From Camarhynchus parvulus (taxonomy: Eukaryota > Chordata > Aves > Passeriformes > Thraupidae): a stretch of 64,000 nt of DNA. The position numbers and the translations under genes are program-made. This document shows positions 24,901 through 39,200 of this stretch, piece after piece (the stretch's first letter is position 1; each line of letters opens with the position of its first letter). The stretch is taken from the NCBI RefSeq assembly GCF_901933205.1, contig NC_044571.1:76633689-76697688 (forward strand), in the 5' to 3' direction. The notes below the pieces were generated by a model. The model was not told where the DNA came from. It made no database searches and saw only the letters and a list, made by a program, of their open reading frames with translations.

Positions 24901-27449
24901 AGACCAGTCAGAAACAACCACAGCTGGCTTGGGATCTGGGGACCCCACAGTTTTTAGCTGACAGAAATAGATGGATGATCTTGCAAAAGTGATTTCACAA
25001 AAGGGTGTTCACAGAATGACTGCAATTAAGGGAAAATGAGTGTACCTTGACATTGATCCATTGTGCAAATATCTCACACTTCTAAATTTGCAGCCCAAGA
25101 AGGGGATGAATCATGCATTGCTGTTCACATTCTTGGACTCTGACTGTTTCTACTTTGTGTGCCAGCAAAATTACAAGTTAGAGTTTGTAAAAAACAAAAT
25201 TGCTAGCAAAGGCTGGCCAAATACAAAACCTGGGGTTTGTTTTGTTTTGCTGGTTTGTTTTTCTACTGTCAGTTTTTAGCATAAGCCAATACCCACATGA
25301 TTGCAAAGACATATTAAAAAAAACCAAACTAATAAAAAGACAATAATGGAGAATCAACATTTAAAACATAGCTGTGTCTCTGTAGACAAATGTGTAATCT
25401 ACACTGTACATGCACAATAAAATATTCTGAAACAGTGGATGTAGTTACATGTCACAAGTCTCACAAGAGTTCAGCGTAGGAGCACATGTAAACTGCAAGA
25501 AGAAAGGTATTTAAATATTATCTGAAATCCTACTCATACAAAATGGTAAACTGCTGAGTGAACTTTCAGGATTTCAGAACAAGAAGCCAAAGACCAAATG
25601 GATGACACCAGGTCTATTTGTACACACTTCACTGCAGTTTTTACTGAACTTCAAGCCTGAATTTTCCTATAATGGTTTATGTTGCAAGATTTTAGAACCA
25701 GTGTCATTTGACCAAGCTAAAATACAACTGTCATTGCATTCTTTCTCAATGGGATATTGAACTCCAGAGGTGCATCTCAAGCCTGACAGATAAATAATGT
25801 TGACCTTCAAGAAATTTTTAAGCTAAAAGTCAGTGTTACCAAAATCTAAATAAACCAAACCAGAACTTTAAAATCAGAAAGTAATTACTTCAGATATGGA
25901 CCTTATGAAGTCATCTGCTTTTGAGAAAAACCTTAGTAAATGGTTTTTTCATGCTGTACACAATTTGCCTTCAATAGGGAAAAATAAGTTTAAGACAAAA
26001 GAGAAAACTAAACACTGCATGATACACAAGTTTGGAGTCTTTTTTCAGAACATGTGCTGAGGTTTTTTTTTATTTTTATGCCCACCTTTTTTATTTTTAA
26101 TGTGACATCAATGACAAAATGACAAAGAGGATTCAGAGCCCTTCCTGGAAATTACAGCTGTCTGCCAACATAAAAGAAAGTTTTCCACAGATACTTTGCA
26201 TCAACACAAACAGAAAAAGATGGAGAAATTATGTATTGTAGAACAGTTGTAAATGGATGTGTGTTGGGCTGAAAAAGTCTTCTGCTGCTACGTTATCTTA
26301 TATACAATGTCTTGGTGTAAAAATGATATAAGTCATTTTGGTAACTGCAAAACTAATAGTTCCTTTTATGAATGACCAACCTTATTTACAGAAGGATGTC
26401 TCTAAGGAAATATTTATCTTTTTTTCTGAAGATGATTTGGAAAGCCTTCCTAATGTAGCCTTCCTAATCTCCAATTTGTTTCTGTATTTTATTAAACACT
26501 TTTTACTACCTTATATAGGTCAAAATCTGGGCCATTTTGTGATGAAATAGTAAGAAGAGCTCATCTATTTCCTGACAGAATTAATTTATAGTGTGAAATC
26601 TTGCTTACTATAATTTCTTAAATGATTTTTGTAGTTCTGTTTTCTCTGCTAAACAACACTAATTCCTAAACTGTCACAATGTGATGTACTTCCCATAATG
26701 GATGAAGCTGGAATACTCACATATCAGCATTTTTCCTAGTGCTTTTGGAGATATTCTGATGCAGAAAATGTCAGTACTATGGTAATGCAAAAGTGTTTCT
26801 GTCACTGTGGGTCAGTATGAAATAATGCCTGAAGTATTGTAAAGAGAGCTGTGCTGAAGCACTCAGATAACACCAAATATTCACTCCTGTGTTTGTTACT
26901 GCCTGAATGTTTCCCAGATTTGCTTCAGGGATTTTCTCTTAAGAAATTGCTCCATTCATTCTCTTAACTTGTGGTTTCTGGACAGCCTTTTCAGCAGTCC
27001 TGTTAGCTAAGTGGTATTTTGTGTCCAAGTGAAGACATAACAAGAAGGTTGTTATATAAACTCTATTAAGGTCACTGAAAACCTAAGTGTCCATAACATG
27101 GCTAAATTTTGCCTATTCAAGGGCAAAGCATACAAAATACCCATGCCATAATCGCACTTCTGTGGAGTTATAATGTTTGTACAAGAAATAATTCCATTTC
27201 TAGACTTCATTTTGTTGTGTAGTGGGACATCCCGTTGGAAAAATATATTTCTCTTTGTCCACTTAGAATTTGCTTTGATTACTCTAATTCCACAAGATGG
27301 CAGTACTTGATGAATAAATGGTATTGATGCCTGATGACAGCCAAAATCTGAGATAATCTGGAAGTTTTTGCAAATCTGAAGAAGTTTTCAATGCTATGTT
27401 TTAATTGATAAGTAAAACAGCAAAAAGTATACTCAAGATTACAGGCTAA

Positions 27450-27556
27450 ATTTACTATATATATAATATATTAAATATATATATAAATGTCAAATATATT
27501 ATTAAATATATATATATGAAATATATTGAAATATATATATATATTCAATGACATTT
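27450..27556. repeat. AT microsatellite with self-complementary arms
   Basis: TATATA blocks alternate with AATATATT and ATTAAATATA units. The arms AAATGTCA (27485-27492) and TGACATTT (27549-27556) are exact reverse complements and bracket most of the AT stretch, giving cruciform potential. Confidence 0.85.
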
Positions 27557-28829
27557 TCAAGATGGATTTCCCTTAGCATTTAGAACAATACTGTTTGAAT
27601 GAAATAAACTGTAAGGAAATATATAGGCCTACATCTCCTCTTCTGAAAATATAAAGACTAATTTTATACTAAGCCCAGCTTTGAACTTTCCCTCACAATA
27701 TTCTGTACACTATCTAGAGAATGAGGGTGCAATATATAATAACCTCTAATAATGGGGAACACTTTACATTAAGACGGAAAGGAGGCTTCTTTTTAGCTAA
27801 AATGAATGATAACAATGGGTTGTTCCTCCATCCTCCCAGTGCAACCAGATAAATAATTGTGGTGCATTTCTCTGTGCTGCTAAGGTTTATTATCAGTGCT
27901 CAATAATCTTCCAAGAAAATATTTAATGAACATGATTTATTTGTTGCATTGTAACACACCCATATGGAGCAAACAGATATTGTCAATTTATCAGTTAGCA
28001 ATTAAATTGGTTATTTCTTTCTCTGGGGGCTTTGTATCTACTGCTCACTTATCTGAAACACAATTCTACCAATCACATGTTTGTCTTTCTTCAGATTCAA
28101 TTATAGTGATAAATCTCCAAATATTTTCTTTCTTATAACCACTCACACAGCTAATAACTAAAAATATTCTACAAAAGGTAAATGTACTGTCAGGATTCAT
28201 CTTGTTCTGGAGGATGCAAATATTATATTGTTGTTTCCAGTGTAGACAGACAATGTAGTCTCATTTGTACTTTAATATTCATGAAATGTAGCCAGTCACT
28301 GAAACATATAAAGACTGATGAAATTTATTTCTCATACGTACACTCTTTAAAGAGACCACATAGCATACAACAAAAAATACAGCTTTGAAAAGATGTTGGA
28401 TTATCACATGTATTTGATTGTCATTGGTATGATTCTCATAATAAAAAAGAAACCTGCTCCAGAATGTGTCAAAATACTGTTATCAAAACCACACATTATT
28501 CAGGCCCTTCTTCTGCCCTCAGGCAAGATCAAATATTCTCAGCACACTCTAAAAGAATGTTCAGTGATTTATATTCCTAAATTTAGATCTTCACAATAAT
28601 CTTTTTTTTATTGTATAATTGGACAGTTTTCTTTAATATTTATCTATATTATTTTTTAATACTCTTTATTGACTTTAACAAATACATATTGGAAGTAGTG
28701 AAAACACATTACAGGAAAGCAATATTAACTTTTGCAGCTACAGTAGAATACTATTACCCCTGTGCATATCAAACTTTTGTTTGCAAGGCTGGATCAGCCA
28801 AATCTCTTCAACTTTTCTTCAGAAGTCCA

Positions 28830-29260
28830 GATTTTTAATCCTTTATTTAATTTTATTCTTTTAATCTCCACTGCTTTTCTACATCTTATAATGTAGGACC
28901 CAAAGTTGGACATCAACACTACTCAGCAGTGGAACAAGAGTTACTCATACTCCACAGGTAACAGCTCTCTTGGAATGTCCTAGAATTCTACTACTGAATT
29001 ATCCATTCTACTAAGTCTTCTGTTATTTTTTTAAATTGCATTTTTCTAAGGAAAAATGCCATTTAATCACTTATTGCTTTTTATTCTATTTGTATATTTG
29101 ATCTTTGATAAGTACAGCAATCTGAATTTTGCTGAATTTAGTGTTATTCCTTGCGAGCCATTTATCCAATACACTGATCATTTTTGGTTTTCATTCTGTG
29201 TTCAGCAGTAATTGTAACCTCTTTCAGGAGTCATTCTCAAATGCTAAATATGCCTTTCTT
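28830..29260 (-). mobile_element. Old degenerate CR1-like fragment
   Basis: On the plus strand, AGGACCCAAAGTTGGACA near 28896-28913 resembles the CR1 antisense block 'gacccagaactggacaca'. Further on, GAGCCATTTATCCAATACAC and GATCATTTTTGGTTTTCATTC near 29155-29200 resemble the downstream antisense ORF2 block that ends in 'ttatccaat...gatcatttt'. Order and spacing fit, identity is low and the borders are estimates. Confidence 0.45.
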
Positions 29261-29713
29261 TCCTCTAGGTCACACACACTTCCAAAAAGTAAAATTTAAT
29301 TGGATATTTGGATAAATGCCTATACATTTCTTTACATGAGAAGTTTATTCGCAATAAACTTTGAGGAAGAAAAACACAGGAAACAGAAAATTCTCAACAC
29401 AAGGCAGAAAAAACTACATAAAAAGTTTGAAAATTATTTTTTTGAAGCAATTAAGAGATTTTAAACTACAACTCTTTTATTTATATCCTTCTATTTTTTA
29501 GGTAGGAATGGAAATCAATACTTATATAGAAAATTCCCGAATGCTCCATATAAATTGCTGTTCTATGGTTTATAACATAGCAGGTAATACAAATGCCACT
29601 GTATATTGTTATTTGCTGTGAAAAGTAGGAAAAAAATAGGTGATAAAGAGCAACAAAGTAAATAATGTAAAAAATTAATACTAGAGAATCACTATTGAAA
29701 CTACTGAAAAATC

Positions 29714-30231
29714 CACAGCCAGCAGGAGCAGGGCAGTGACCGTCCCCCTGTACCCAGCACTGCTGAGGCCACAGCTCCAATCCTGTGCTCAGTTCTGGGC
29801 CCCTCAGTGCAAGAGAGACATTGAGGGGCTGGAGCGTGTCCAGAGAAGGGCAACGGAGCCAGGGAAGGGTGTTTAGCAGAAATCCTGTGAGGAACCTGCC
29901 TGGAAATGTTTAGCCTAGAGAAAGAGAGGTTCAGGAAGATCTCAGTCTCTAAAACTACCTGAAAGGAGATTGTAGCCAGGTGGGGGTCAGTCTCTTCCCC
30001 CAAGCAAAAGCTCAAATGATAAGAAGAAATGTCCTCAGGTTGTGCCAGGGGAAATTTTAATTTGATATTGGAAAGTCTTCACTAAAAATGTTGTGGAACA
30101 TTAGAACAAGCTTTCCAGGGAAGTGATGAATTCACAAACCCTGCAGGTATTTAGAAGACATATAGCCATGGCACTTAGTGTTGCTGGATTTGATGATCTT
30201 AAGGGTCTTCTCCAATCTAAATGATTCTATG
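29714..30231 (+). mobile_element. CR1 retrotransposon 3' end with intact terminus
   Basis: The plus strand carries the C-terminal ORF2 segment, with CCAGCAGGAGCAGGGCAGTG, then TGTGCTCAGTTCTGGGCCCC and GAGCGTGTCCAGAGAAGGGC. The CR1 3' untranslated region follows, ending in ATGATCTTAAGGGTCTTCTC and the typical end AAATGATTCTATG at 30219-30231. The copy is 5'-truncated and indels break its coding frame. It is opposite in orientation to CNTN5 transcription and is the only CR1 here whose 3' terminal motif is clean. Confidence 0.93.
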
Positions 30232-31325
30232 TTTAGTAATTTCCAAAGAGAAGAACTAAATTTAGTCTATCATTAGAAAGGGTAATCAAGAGGATGCACA
30301 TCATTAAAAATTTATCTGTTTCAATCTTAGATGAAATAGTTCAATGGGTGATATGAGATTTGATTAATTTCTAATTTAAAAAGTGAGATATAATTTACAA
30401 TATTGGAAGAAAGTGTATCTAGTCAAACTAACCCATTTTTATAATTCTTTTTATTGACCAAGAGAGCAAAGTTTCTGTAATGGGTCCAGAATTCAAATTC
30501 ATATTTTATAAAAGAACATGTTGACTAAAATATTTACAATAACCTCAAAATTAACTTACTGTGCATTGAAGGGAATAAAAGGTGACTGCACAGCATGATC
30601 AAGAGGACTAGATGTGGAATTCTTTGTCCTCTGCTGCTGACCATTTTAACAATTAAAAGAAACCTATGCATTTGTAATCACTTATTTACAGGAAGTATAA
30701 GATTTGTCAAAGGCAAATATGCAGAAAACATCACTGATAAACTCTGATTTAGATAGTTTATTTTTGTTAGAACCTTCTTAATGATGGAAATGTGTTGCAT
30801 CTACAAGTTGGTTGTTTCTTAATAATTTGAATGAACAAGGATTCTGTGGTAATGTTTAACTAACTATTGCATTCATATGAAAATTGTGGCACTGGAAAAT
30901 AATGAATATGTTGTTTAATGCTAGGAAAACATCACTGTGTAGAATATGTGTGGAAATTATTTTCTCTGGCAAAACATTCGACAGAATTAAAGGGATTTTT
31001 TCTTTTTTTTTTTTATTCACACTTTAGGTTTCTCTTGTTCTCTGATCGTGCTATGACACTTGATTTTCTTTATAATTGAATGGCAGTGGTGATACTTACT
31101 TCAGCACTCTCTGCTCTTCTCTTAAGTTTGATGCAGTGGTGAGTATGATGAAAAATCCTAGTCCAGAGCTTTGTGACTTGTAGTGAACCGAGAGTCCTGC
31201 ACCCAAAGGGATGACTGCTTTACACGGAAATTTAATTTTATGACTACTTCAATGATGCCAATAGATGCCAATGCATTTTGAAGGCATAACTAGGACATTT
31301 TTCAAAACAATAAAACAGAAGTAAT

Positions 31326-31348
31326 GTTTGGATGATGATCATCCAAAC
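31326..31348. repeat. Perfect 11-bp palindrome with 1-nt centre
   Basis: GTTTGGATGAT (31326-31336), a central G, then ATCATCCAAAC (31338-31348). The arms are exact reverse complements. With one central base this forms a symmetric site rather than a good hairpin. Confidence 0.93.
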
Positions 31349-32168
31349 TTGTAGAATATTGCTCTGTCTTAACTCTTTTTCATCTGAGAGACGCAAAATG
31401 TGCAATTTTCCTTATTCAGCAGAAGAAACTCTGAAAAGCAAATTCTGTAATTTGGCTACAAATGCTCACTAGTACTTCAATTATAATAGTATCAGTCTTT
31501 CAAGGAGCTTATAAATATGTTTCAGTTCGGTTTCTTGTTCTTACAAGAAAGAAGCAATTTAAATTTGTCCCTTTACACCTCAGTCACCTTGATTCCGAAT
31601 GCCAGGAAGGATTAATAGTAGCTGAAAGATTTCTTTAACAAGATTTAAATTCAGGCTTCTGGGTATAGAAATGGAAATAAAAGGCAAGTAGAGCTCTAGT
31701 TTATACTTCAAAACACTCTTTTTTTAGCAGAATTCACCAGTCTGTACATGTAGTTGTTGTCATAGGAATTGTACTGTCAAAACGTGAGTTCTTGGAGTCT
31801 GTAGAGTTACCCTTGCATGACTGTACACACTGAACTTAAGACATAGCCCACTGCCTCTCTGCTTTATATTCTCTTGATATTAAGTGTTTTAATATAAATA
31901 TAAAAGCTTTTGCTGGGTCTATTTGCAGGTCAGTGCTTGGTGAATTCCACCATGGGCACAACATAATATGATTGATGAATCTTTCTCGGGCCTGCTTCTT
32001 TGGTCCTATAGTATTTCTTACCCTAAGGTAATAAAAGGAAGTGACTTTCCAGCAGTCCTGAATCAAGCCATAGTCAAATGGATATCTCCACTAACACATA
32101 ATTCTTTTATTTTCTAATATTTGTTCCTCTTCTCACCAGTTCTTTTTATACCTACAACAAATGCCAAA

Positions 32169-32181
32169 ACACACACACACA
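32169..32181 (+). repeat. Short (AC)n microsatellite
   Basis: About six AC units in AAACACACACACACACAG. It is short and probably only weakly variable. Confidence 0.85.
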
Positions 32182-35100
32182 GCTTTATAGCCAATGAATC
32201 CTTAGGACCTTTGTGGCTGATCATCAGGGACAGGTAGCTATTCTCTCATCCTCCCTCTGAATATGATTTTCAAAACCCAAAGAACAAAAAACCCAAACAA
32301 CAAAATAACAGTATAAATCTCATAATCCCCCAGATGTCAAAGGTCTAGTGCTCAGCTCCTTCTTGATGTATTTTCTAGTCTTAAATGTACCAAGGAATGG
32401 ATTGGCCATTACATTTTTCTGAACATAATGGAATTGGTGAACATATGCCTCAGAGAATAGCATAAAACCAATTATATAGTTCAAAAGAAATTTTTTACAT
32501 ACTAAGAATGATGTTGACAGATGATTTTTTCCGCCTTAATTAAAAAATAAAGTGCAAAGAGGAAGAAACATGTCACATTAGCAAATTGCCCCAGAATGCT
32601 TATATTGCTGTTCAACCATGTTGTACAAATAAATCACCACAAATAACGTCAGCAACAATAAATCATTTAAAGTGTAACAGTGTTGAGAATGCAACTCCTA
32701 CCTGTTTCTACATACAGACATTACGCTGTTGCATCCTTGTGCCCACTGTTCTGTATGGCTGGAAACTCAGTGAACTGCTTCCACCCATCTTCTACTTGTC
32801 ACATAGTTGTTATTGAGACATAATATGTAGCTTTCTATCGTCTTATTTTTAGCCTAGACCAGCATCACAGGATTTTGTATCCCCTCCACAAACCCTCAGC
32901 AATAGCAAAGTGAAACATTTTAAATAAATATGATGTGTCCCATTGCACATAGGTATCAAATGGAAGAAGGTATTTGTCCAACTCTCCTATTCTTTTTGTT
33001 TATTATAAAGGAAATATCATTATTAAAATAATGGAAACAGCAGGCAGTCTGTCACTCTCTTCTGCTGACTATGTACATAATTTTCAGAAGTCTTATTCTG
33101 TTTTTCGAAATCCATTTTTATTTAGGAGTAGGAAAGAATTGTGACATTATGCCTGAAGATTTTTAGCTTTTTCATATATTTGTAGCTTTGCAGATTTTTA
33201 ATATATAGCTGTATAGCTTGTAGCACTTTCTGACACTTGAGAATGGTAGTTATCCTTTCTCACACATTTATGCCACACTCTTGAAATTCTGTTTGGTTTT
33301 ATTTTCAAGAAAAACAATTTCTAACAAGAACATCCTGCTTTGCACCAGCAGCTGGGAGACGTTACAAGACACAGGGCTAAGAACCCCAATAGAGCAGGTC
33401 CAAGGGTGGGTTACCAGGACAACCCTTCTCCCTTTGGATGTACTTGCCAAATATACTAATTAGTTAAACTTACAAAAACTGGGAAAATTCAATTCTGTGT
33501 GTGCACATAAGTATATTTTGTGCACCTGAAAGCTTTAATTTAAAAACTGCCATTTTTGTTATCAATTTTAATATTATTTGGAAAGTTTTCCGTCTGATTC
33601 TTGGCAACAAAAGATCTGGATCTTGTAAAGTCACAAGATCTAGATTGTAAATCAGTGCAATTTTAGTCTTTCTTTGGTGTTTTCTTTATAGATCATCCAC
33701 TGTTATCCTCTGGAAAATAGGTATTGCTTCTTTCTTCTTGCATTTGATAGAGGTGAAAATAGACTCTTCAGGATTGAAACTAGCTTGCTAAACTCCTAAA
33801 GGACTTTGTTGTTCTGCAGGAAAAGCCAAGCTGTCAAATACTTTATCAGTATTATCTACATCTTTCTTTTCATTCTTTCTTCCTACTCCTGAATTTTTAT
33901 CCCTGCAGTCTCTTATAGGACATTTTGTCACTTTTTGAAAGAGGAAAAATAGAAAATTCATGCTTCAATAAACCAATAAATTAAGTAAAATTTTCTTGTT
34001 GCAGGTTCTCCACTCTGGGGCAGCAGAATCAAAACAACAGGAACTGTATCCACTGGCTAAAGAAGTCATCACAACGATTTTAACAGTATTGAAACAGAGC
34101 ATAAGAAATGGGAGATAGAATGGGTAATCAAATTATCAGAATTAAGCAGAATTAATGTGATATTAATTATTAAATTGTTAAAAAGATGGCATCTTGGTCA
34201 TAAAAAGTCACCTTTTCACTATTACTGCTCTGAAAAACATAATTTGTTGTTAGAAGATATAGAATGTACATGTGCTGTTGCACAGTGATTCAGATCTGGC
34301 TATAATCAGATTGCTGTCTGAACACTTACATTATTATGCTTATACCTATCCAGTCATTTTCTCCTTGAAAAACCCAAGCAATTGCCTTTAACATATTTAA
34401 TATTAAATTATAGCTGCCTTCATGCCAGTTATAATTTTATAGTATAGGAAAAAACCCCATAATTCATCCATACATGTATATATGTATTTCTAAACAATTT
34501 CTAGTTTTCCCTTTGAAAAAGAAAAATGCAAATGACATATCCCTACCATTCATACCACTTAATTTATTTGGAACAATCTTCCTGAACTGATGAAATTGGG
34601 CTTTATGAAAATCTATGTCTCATTAAGCTTTGAATCACCTCAAATGGTTGTAAGTTCACTTTCATACTTAAAAAATAAGGAATAAATGACTTTATTATAT
34701 AAAGAAACTTATTAATGGAATCTGGCAGAACTCAGATCTGTTCTGTCCAAAGCCTTCTGCCTCTGAATCAAAACTGGTCTCCTAACATTTGCAGTAGTCA
34801 TCCCTACCAGAATCACCATTGTATTCTGCTAATTATGTCTAGTGTGGGAAGAATTGTATTTTCTCAAAACTCCCCTGTTTTCATCCTAGTGTTTTTACAT
34901 CCTTTAAGATTTCATCACAATGGTCATGGAGATAAAAAGCTAGAATCCAGAACCTTAGAAATAGATAATTTTTCATTTCTTTCTCCTTCTGTTTCCTCTT
35001 GTTTCAGCTGTCTGATCAGCATTGTATTTCTGGCTTCTTCTCCTTAGTTGCACAGATTAATGTGTGCATTCTCACTCTATTCTTTTCTGTGATATGGAGA

Positions 35101-36217
35101 AGTAATTAGGATTAATTAGGAATTTTCTAACGTAAACAAAACGGGCCTTCTGATATTTAGCTAGCTGACATGTTAGTGAAATGGTATTTTTCCAGGCATC
35201 AGCATAGGATCTAAACAGTGAATGGATTCTAATGGGAAGGTTACTATGAGCAGGTCAGTTCTGGGAGAGCCCTGCACCTCTGAGATGGTAACTGCTGTAT
35301 GTGACATCAGTCTTAAATCTGTGAACCTTGGGCTGCTGCTGTTTTGCAAATTGTGTAACCATTGCCACAGAAAGCATTTGTGCAACACTTCAGTTGGTAC
35401 TTTCCAACACAAGCTGAGGAAAAGGGGATGTGATACCCTGAGCATCCATTTCTGTTAAACCTGGCAGGACAATGCTGTCTGGTTTAACCTCTAAACTAAG
35501 AGGTTTCTGTTCGTTACGTCTAATTGGTTGGGACATATCAGTAACAGGCTAGTAACTTGTCTTGAGGGAAGAGGAGCTTGCCCACTACAGAATCTTTTCA
35601 TCATTGTCCTATTTGTCAGGCTGTAGACAAATAGTTATGTACAGCTGGTGCCTGAGAGGCAATAGTGCATGAGCCTGAGGGCCAACTCATTCCACATATT
35701 TTTAAAATTAATTAATCTCTCATGCTTCCTCCCTCTTTTCTTGGTATCTCCTTTCACTTTGTTTCTCCTGAGCTGTCAGCTGGGGTAATATATGTAGACA
35801 ATACTGTGACTGTGAAACTACAGCACACATCCCTTAAGCAGAGCCCTGTCAGAGCTGCCCCCATCGTCCATTGTTGTGTGCTGCCTTAATTGGGCAAGGT
35901 CAACCATCTTCTTCTCACTACATTTTCATAGTCCCTGAGGGGACAAACGGCTCGCGTGAGTGATCCAGTGGGTGTAGGGACAGATAACCCGCAGTTTCTA
36001 CTGTAAGTTAGTGTATTATCTGAAAGAATTACTAGGGTTTTTGAGAGAGTGGGGAAGATTATTCAACAGCAGTAATATCTGGAAAATTTTGTGGGTTTTT
36101 TTTTTTCTGTTTTTGTTTTTGTGGGTTTTTTTAATACTTACTAGTTCCTTGGAAGAATTTACTACAGTCGGACCAGTAATGCATTTTTGTTCCTTTATAA
36201 CATTTCAAATTACAAAA

Positions 36218-36290
36218 CTCCCCACCAACCAACCAACAAACCAACAAAACTCAGAAAAACTACCAAAATGCCAACAACAACAACACAAGA
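36218..36290 (+). repeat. CCAA/CAACAA-rich simple repeat
   Basis: ACCAACCAACCAACAAACCA, then ACTACCAAAATGCCAACAAC and CAACAACAC: an impure C/A repeat. A second small AAC repeat (AACAATAACAACAACAACAA) lies at about 37538-37557. Confidence 0.8.
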
Positions 36291-39200
36291 AACCCAACTG
36301 AACAAAAAATGAGAGAAAATCTAGACTTATTTATCCATACACCTACTATACAGACATTGTCTAGAATTTGGGGCACATGCAATCATTAAAATGCAATTAA
36401 AATCTAATAACAACACGTTGCCAATAGACTGGGACTAATTCCACTCTGGCAAATGCAGCTTGTTAAAATGCTGCCCTACAGAAAATTTTGTAACCCCCAA
36501 ACACTTAAATTTCATATCCTCAAATGAATGCCTTCAACAAGATTCAACAAGACTGAGGAAGGAGACTTTAAAACGTGCTTCGGGGAAGTCAGCAGCAAAA
36601 TTACTGGTCATGTATTGAGTAATGAAAAGACTATAGAAGAAAAAAAGTTAATTGCATTTTTTCATTCCATAATGAAATCTACAGGCATGGTCATCAATCA
36701 GTTGCACAAATAAAGAACACAGATTCCTATGCTGAGCAATGTCAGGGGCCATGGACATTCAATTTAATGACACCCATGTGAATTGTCATGACTAGACATG
36801 AAAGCTTCAAAAGAAGTCTAGCAAAATTGACAAAGTAGACGATGCAAGAGTGAAACACCTTTAGGATACTTGCAAGCAAATACGTGATGTGTGAAGAGAT
36901 AAGATGACCCTATGAACTTAACACAGAATTAGGTGAAGTTAACACAGATTTAGGATAGGACTATAAAGGTTAAGATACTCTGAACCCATCCTCTAATGCT
37001 TTTTATTCTCCCATTACTGAAAAGCAAAATTTAAGGTTTATTCAAGATATCCATAGAAGACAAATCATCACAAGACTATAATAAAGTCTAATAGGCAAAA
37101 GCAGGAACCTTTCAACTTGTGATCTAACTCACTAGTCTGGTACACGGAACTCTCAAACAGAGGTTTTAATACATTCTGTCCAGAGAATTTATAAGTTATA
37201 GACATGCAAAGTAGAGATGAGAAAGTTGTCATCTTGTATTTTGTGTGACATAATAAATGGTAATTAAATAAACCTTTCCATCCTGTGTAGTAAGAAATTA
37301 TTTTCTACTGTTGTTACTTAAGTGGCCTATTTCTGATTCCCAGCATCAGGCTCCTACCAGGAATTAAAACGAGTGAAGAACAAACTATGGCATGCAATTA
37401 TGAGAAAAACAAAACAGAACTGAGTATTCTATAGTGTCCATACAGATCCCCTTAGTGCAGTTCAACAGCTGGTGAAGTCTAGGAGACTAGGATTTGGCTT
37501 CCATTTTAACAGGAATCTAAGTTTTTAAGGAGAAAAAACAATAACAACAACAACAAAAGCCCCCAACCCTCAAACATCAGTGTTCCTCTCAACCTCACTT
37601 TTGTTAGTAGAAGAGCAGGTATACTGGAGCATTGGACAGTTTCGCCATCTCGCAAGTCTAGCAGTTAGGAAGAGATGATAATTGTTTACAGCGATTGTGA
37701 AATGCTCAATTTACCAACACCAGCTTCATACTTATTGACCTCTACAAACTAAGAGAAGATACTGAGTGATTAATAAGTTCTGTTTAGCTTAAGGGAGAGT
37801 CATGGTTAGAGGCATGCCTTGTCCAGCTGTTTTGGTAAACTGTGAGTTTCCAGTGCTTTGATAGGTGCCAGCAAAGCAATTCTGCCTTGGTGTCAAGGCA
37901 AAAGGAGAGATATCACTTTCGCCAGCATACTGGCCTCTCCTGGAAGCAAATTATTTAGATTTCTATGCTAAAGCTAATTTGAAAATTCAGATTTGGAAAA
38001 AAAACTCAACCATATGATAGAAAAGAATCTGGATGTTGCTTTCTGCTTAATCCATAATATTGTTTAATACAGTATAAGCCATGGTCAGGAAGAAATCTCA
38101 CCTCTACTGACAGGTTAACATGATGAAGTGCACCCACTCATGCCTAGAGAGGGCTGGAGTATCAGAAACCTAAGATATTGAAGGCTTCCTGTGATTTTGA
38201 AGAAATTGGTAATGGCTAGATTTATACATAAGACAGAAGTTTTCTGATGTTGTGGGCTGAATTGCCACTCTTGGGTGTGTGGATCCTGGGACTTAATCTT
38301 AAAATAACAACACAACCTTAAAAAAACCTTGTGGCCTTCAGCTACATATAGACAGACATCTGAGAATTGTATTCCCAAAATCAGCTTAGTAAATTGAGAT
38401 CCAGAGGGTGTGTGGACCCCTTCAGAACAGAATTTGCTGTGTCCTCCATGTAGCTACCTGAGCCAATTGCCTTTAAACAAGGTAATGAGCACACTAAGAG
38501 CAATCCAGCCCAAATATAACCACCTTGTTTTCATAACTAATTTGCCTGGAGAAGTTTACTAACCATTCTCTACCTGAATGAGGTGATTTACAGCCTGTCT
38601 TATTATTTTTATATATAATGTGTGCAGTGTTCAAACCAGGGGAGTTCTAAGGCTATGTTGCGCTTCAGCTGGACTTGGTTTCCAACTAGTAGTGAAGCTG
38701 AAGTACAAAACTGCAGATTTAATGCAAATGCAGCTTTCATGTTCCTTTAGCAGACCCTGAACAGTAAGAAGTGATAGGTTTGTGTTTACTTCCAAGGTGG
38801 ATGTCTGACTATGTCTGAAGTACACATAAATAGGAGCTTAGAATGACTTAAAGAAACTTTTTTTTTGTGAATTTCTCCAATTAATATGAGGATCAAGAAA
38901 ACTGTGTAGGTAACAGAAGAACAGGACAAAAGTTTCTACCGCACAGCAGCAGGAATTTTTTAGTGGCTTGCCTGTTTAGCAGCACAGTATGCAGACATCC
39001 ATACAGGATGTCTGTGATCCCCATGGCACTGGCATTAATCACCTTTGATGAAACTTTTCTCATGAAAAGTACAGTCTTACAACAGTAAAGGCGAGGTATA
39101 AAAGATGCAGCTTACAGCACAGTTTCCAAACTTTGTAAGATCAGCTTTACCCTTTAGAAAGAGATTAAAAAAAGAGCTGGAGTTTAACATCTGTACAGAT

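Noticed and set aside
29481..30015. Minus-strand frames of 99-104 codons
   Set aside because: They run antisense through, or overlap, the plus-strand CR1 3' end at 29714-30231.
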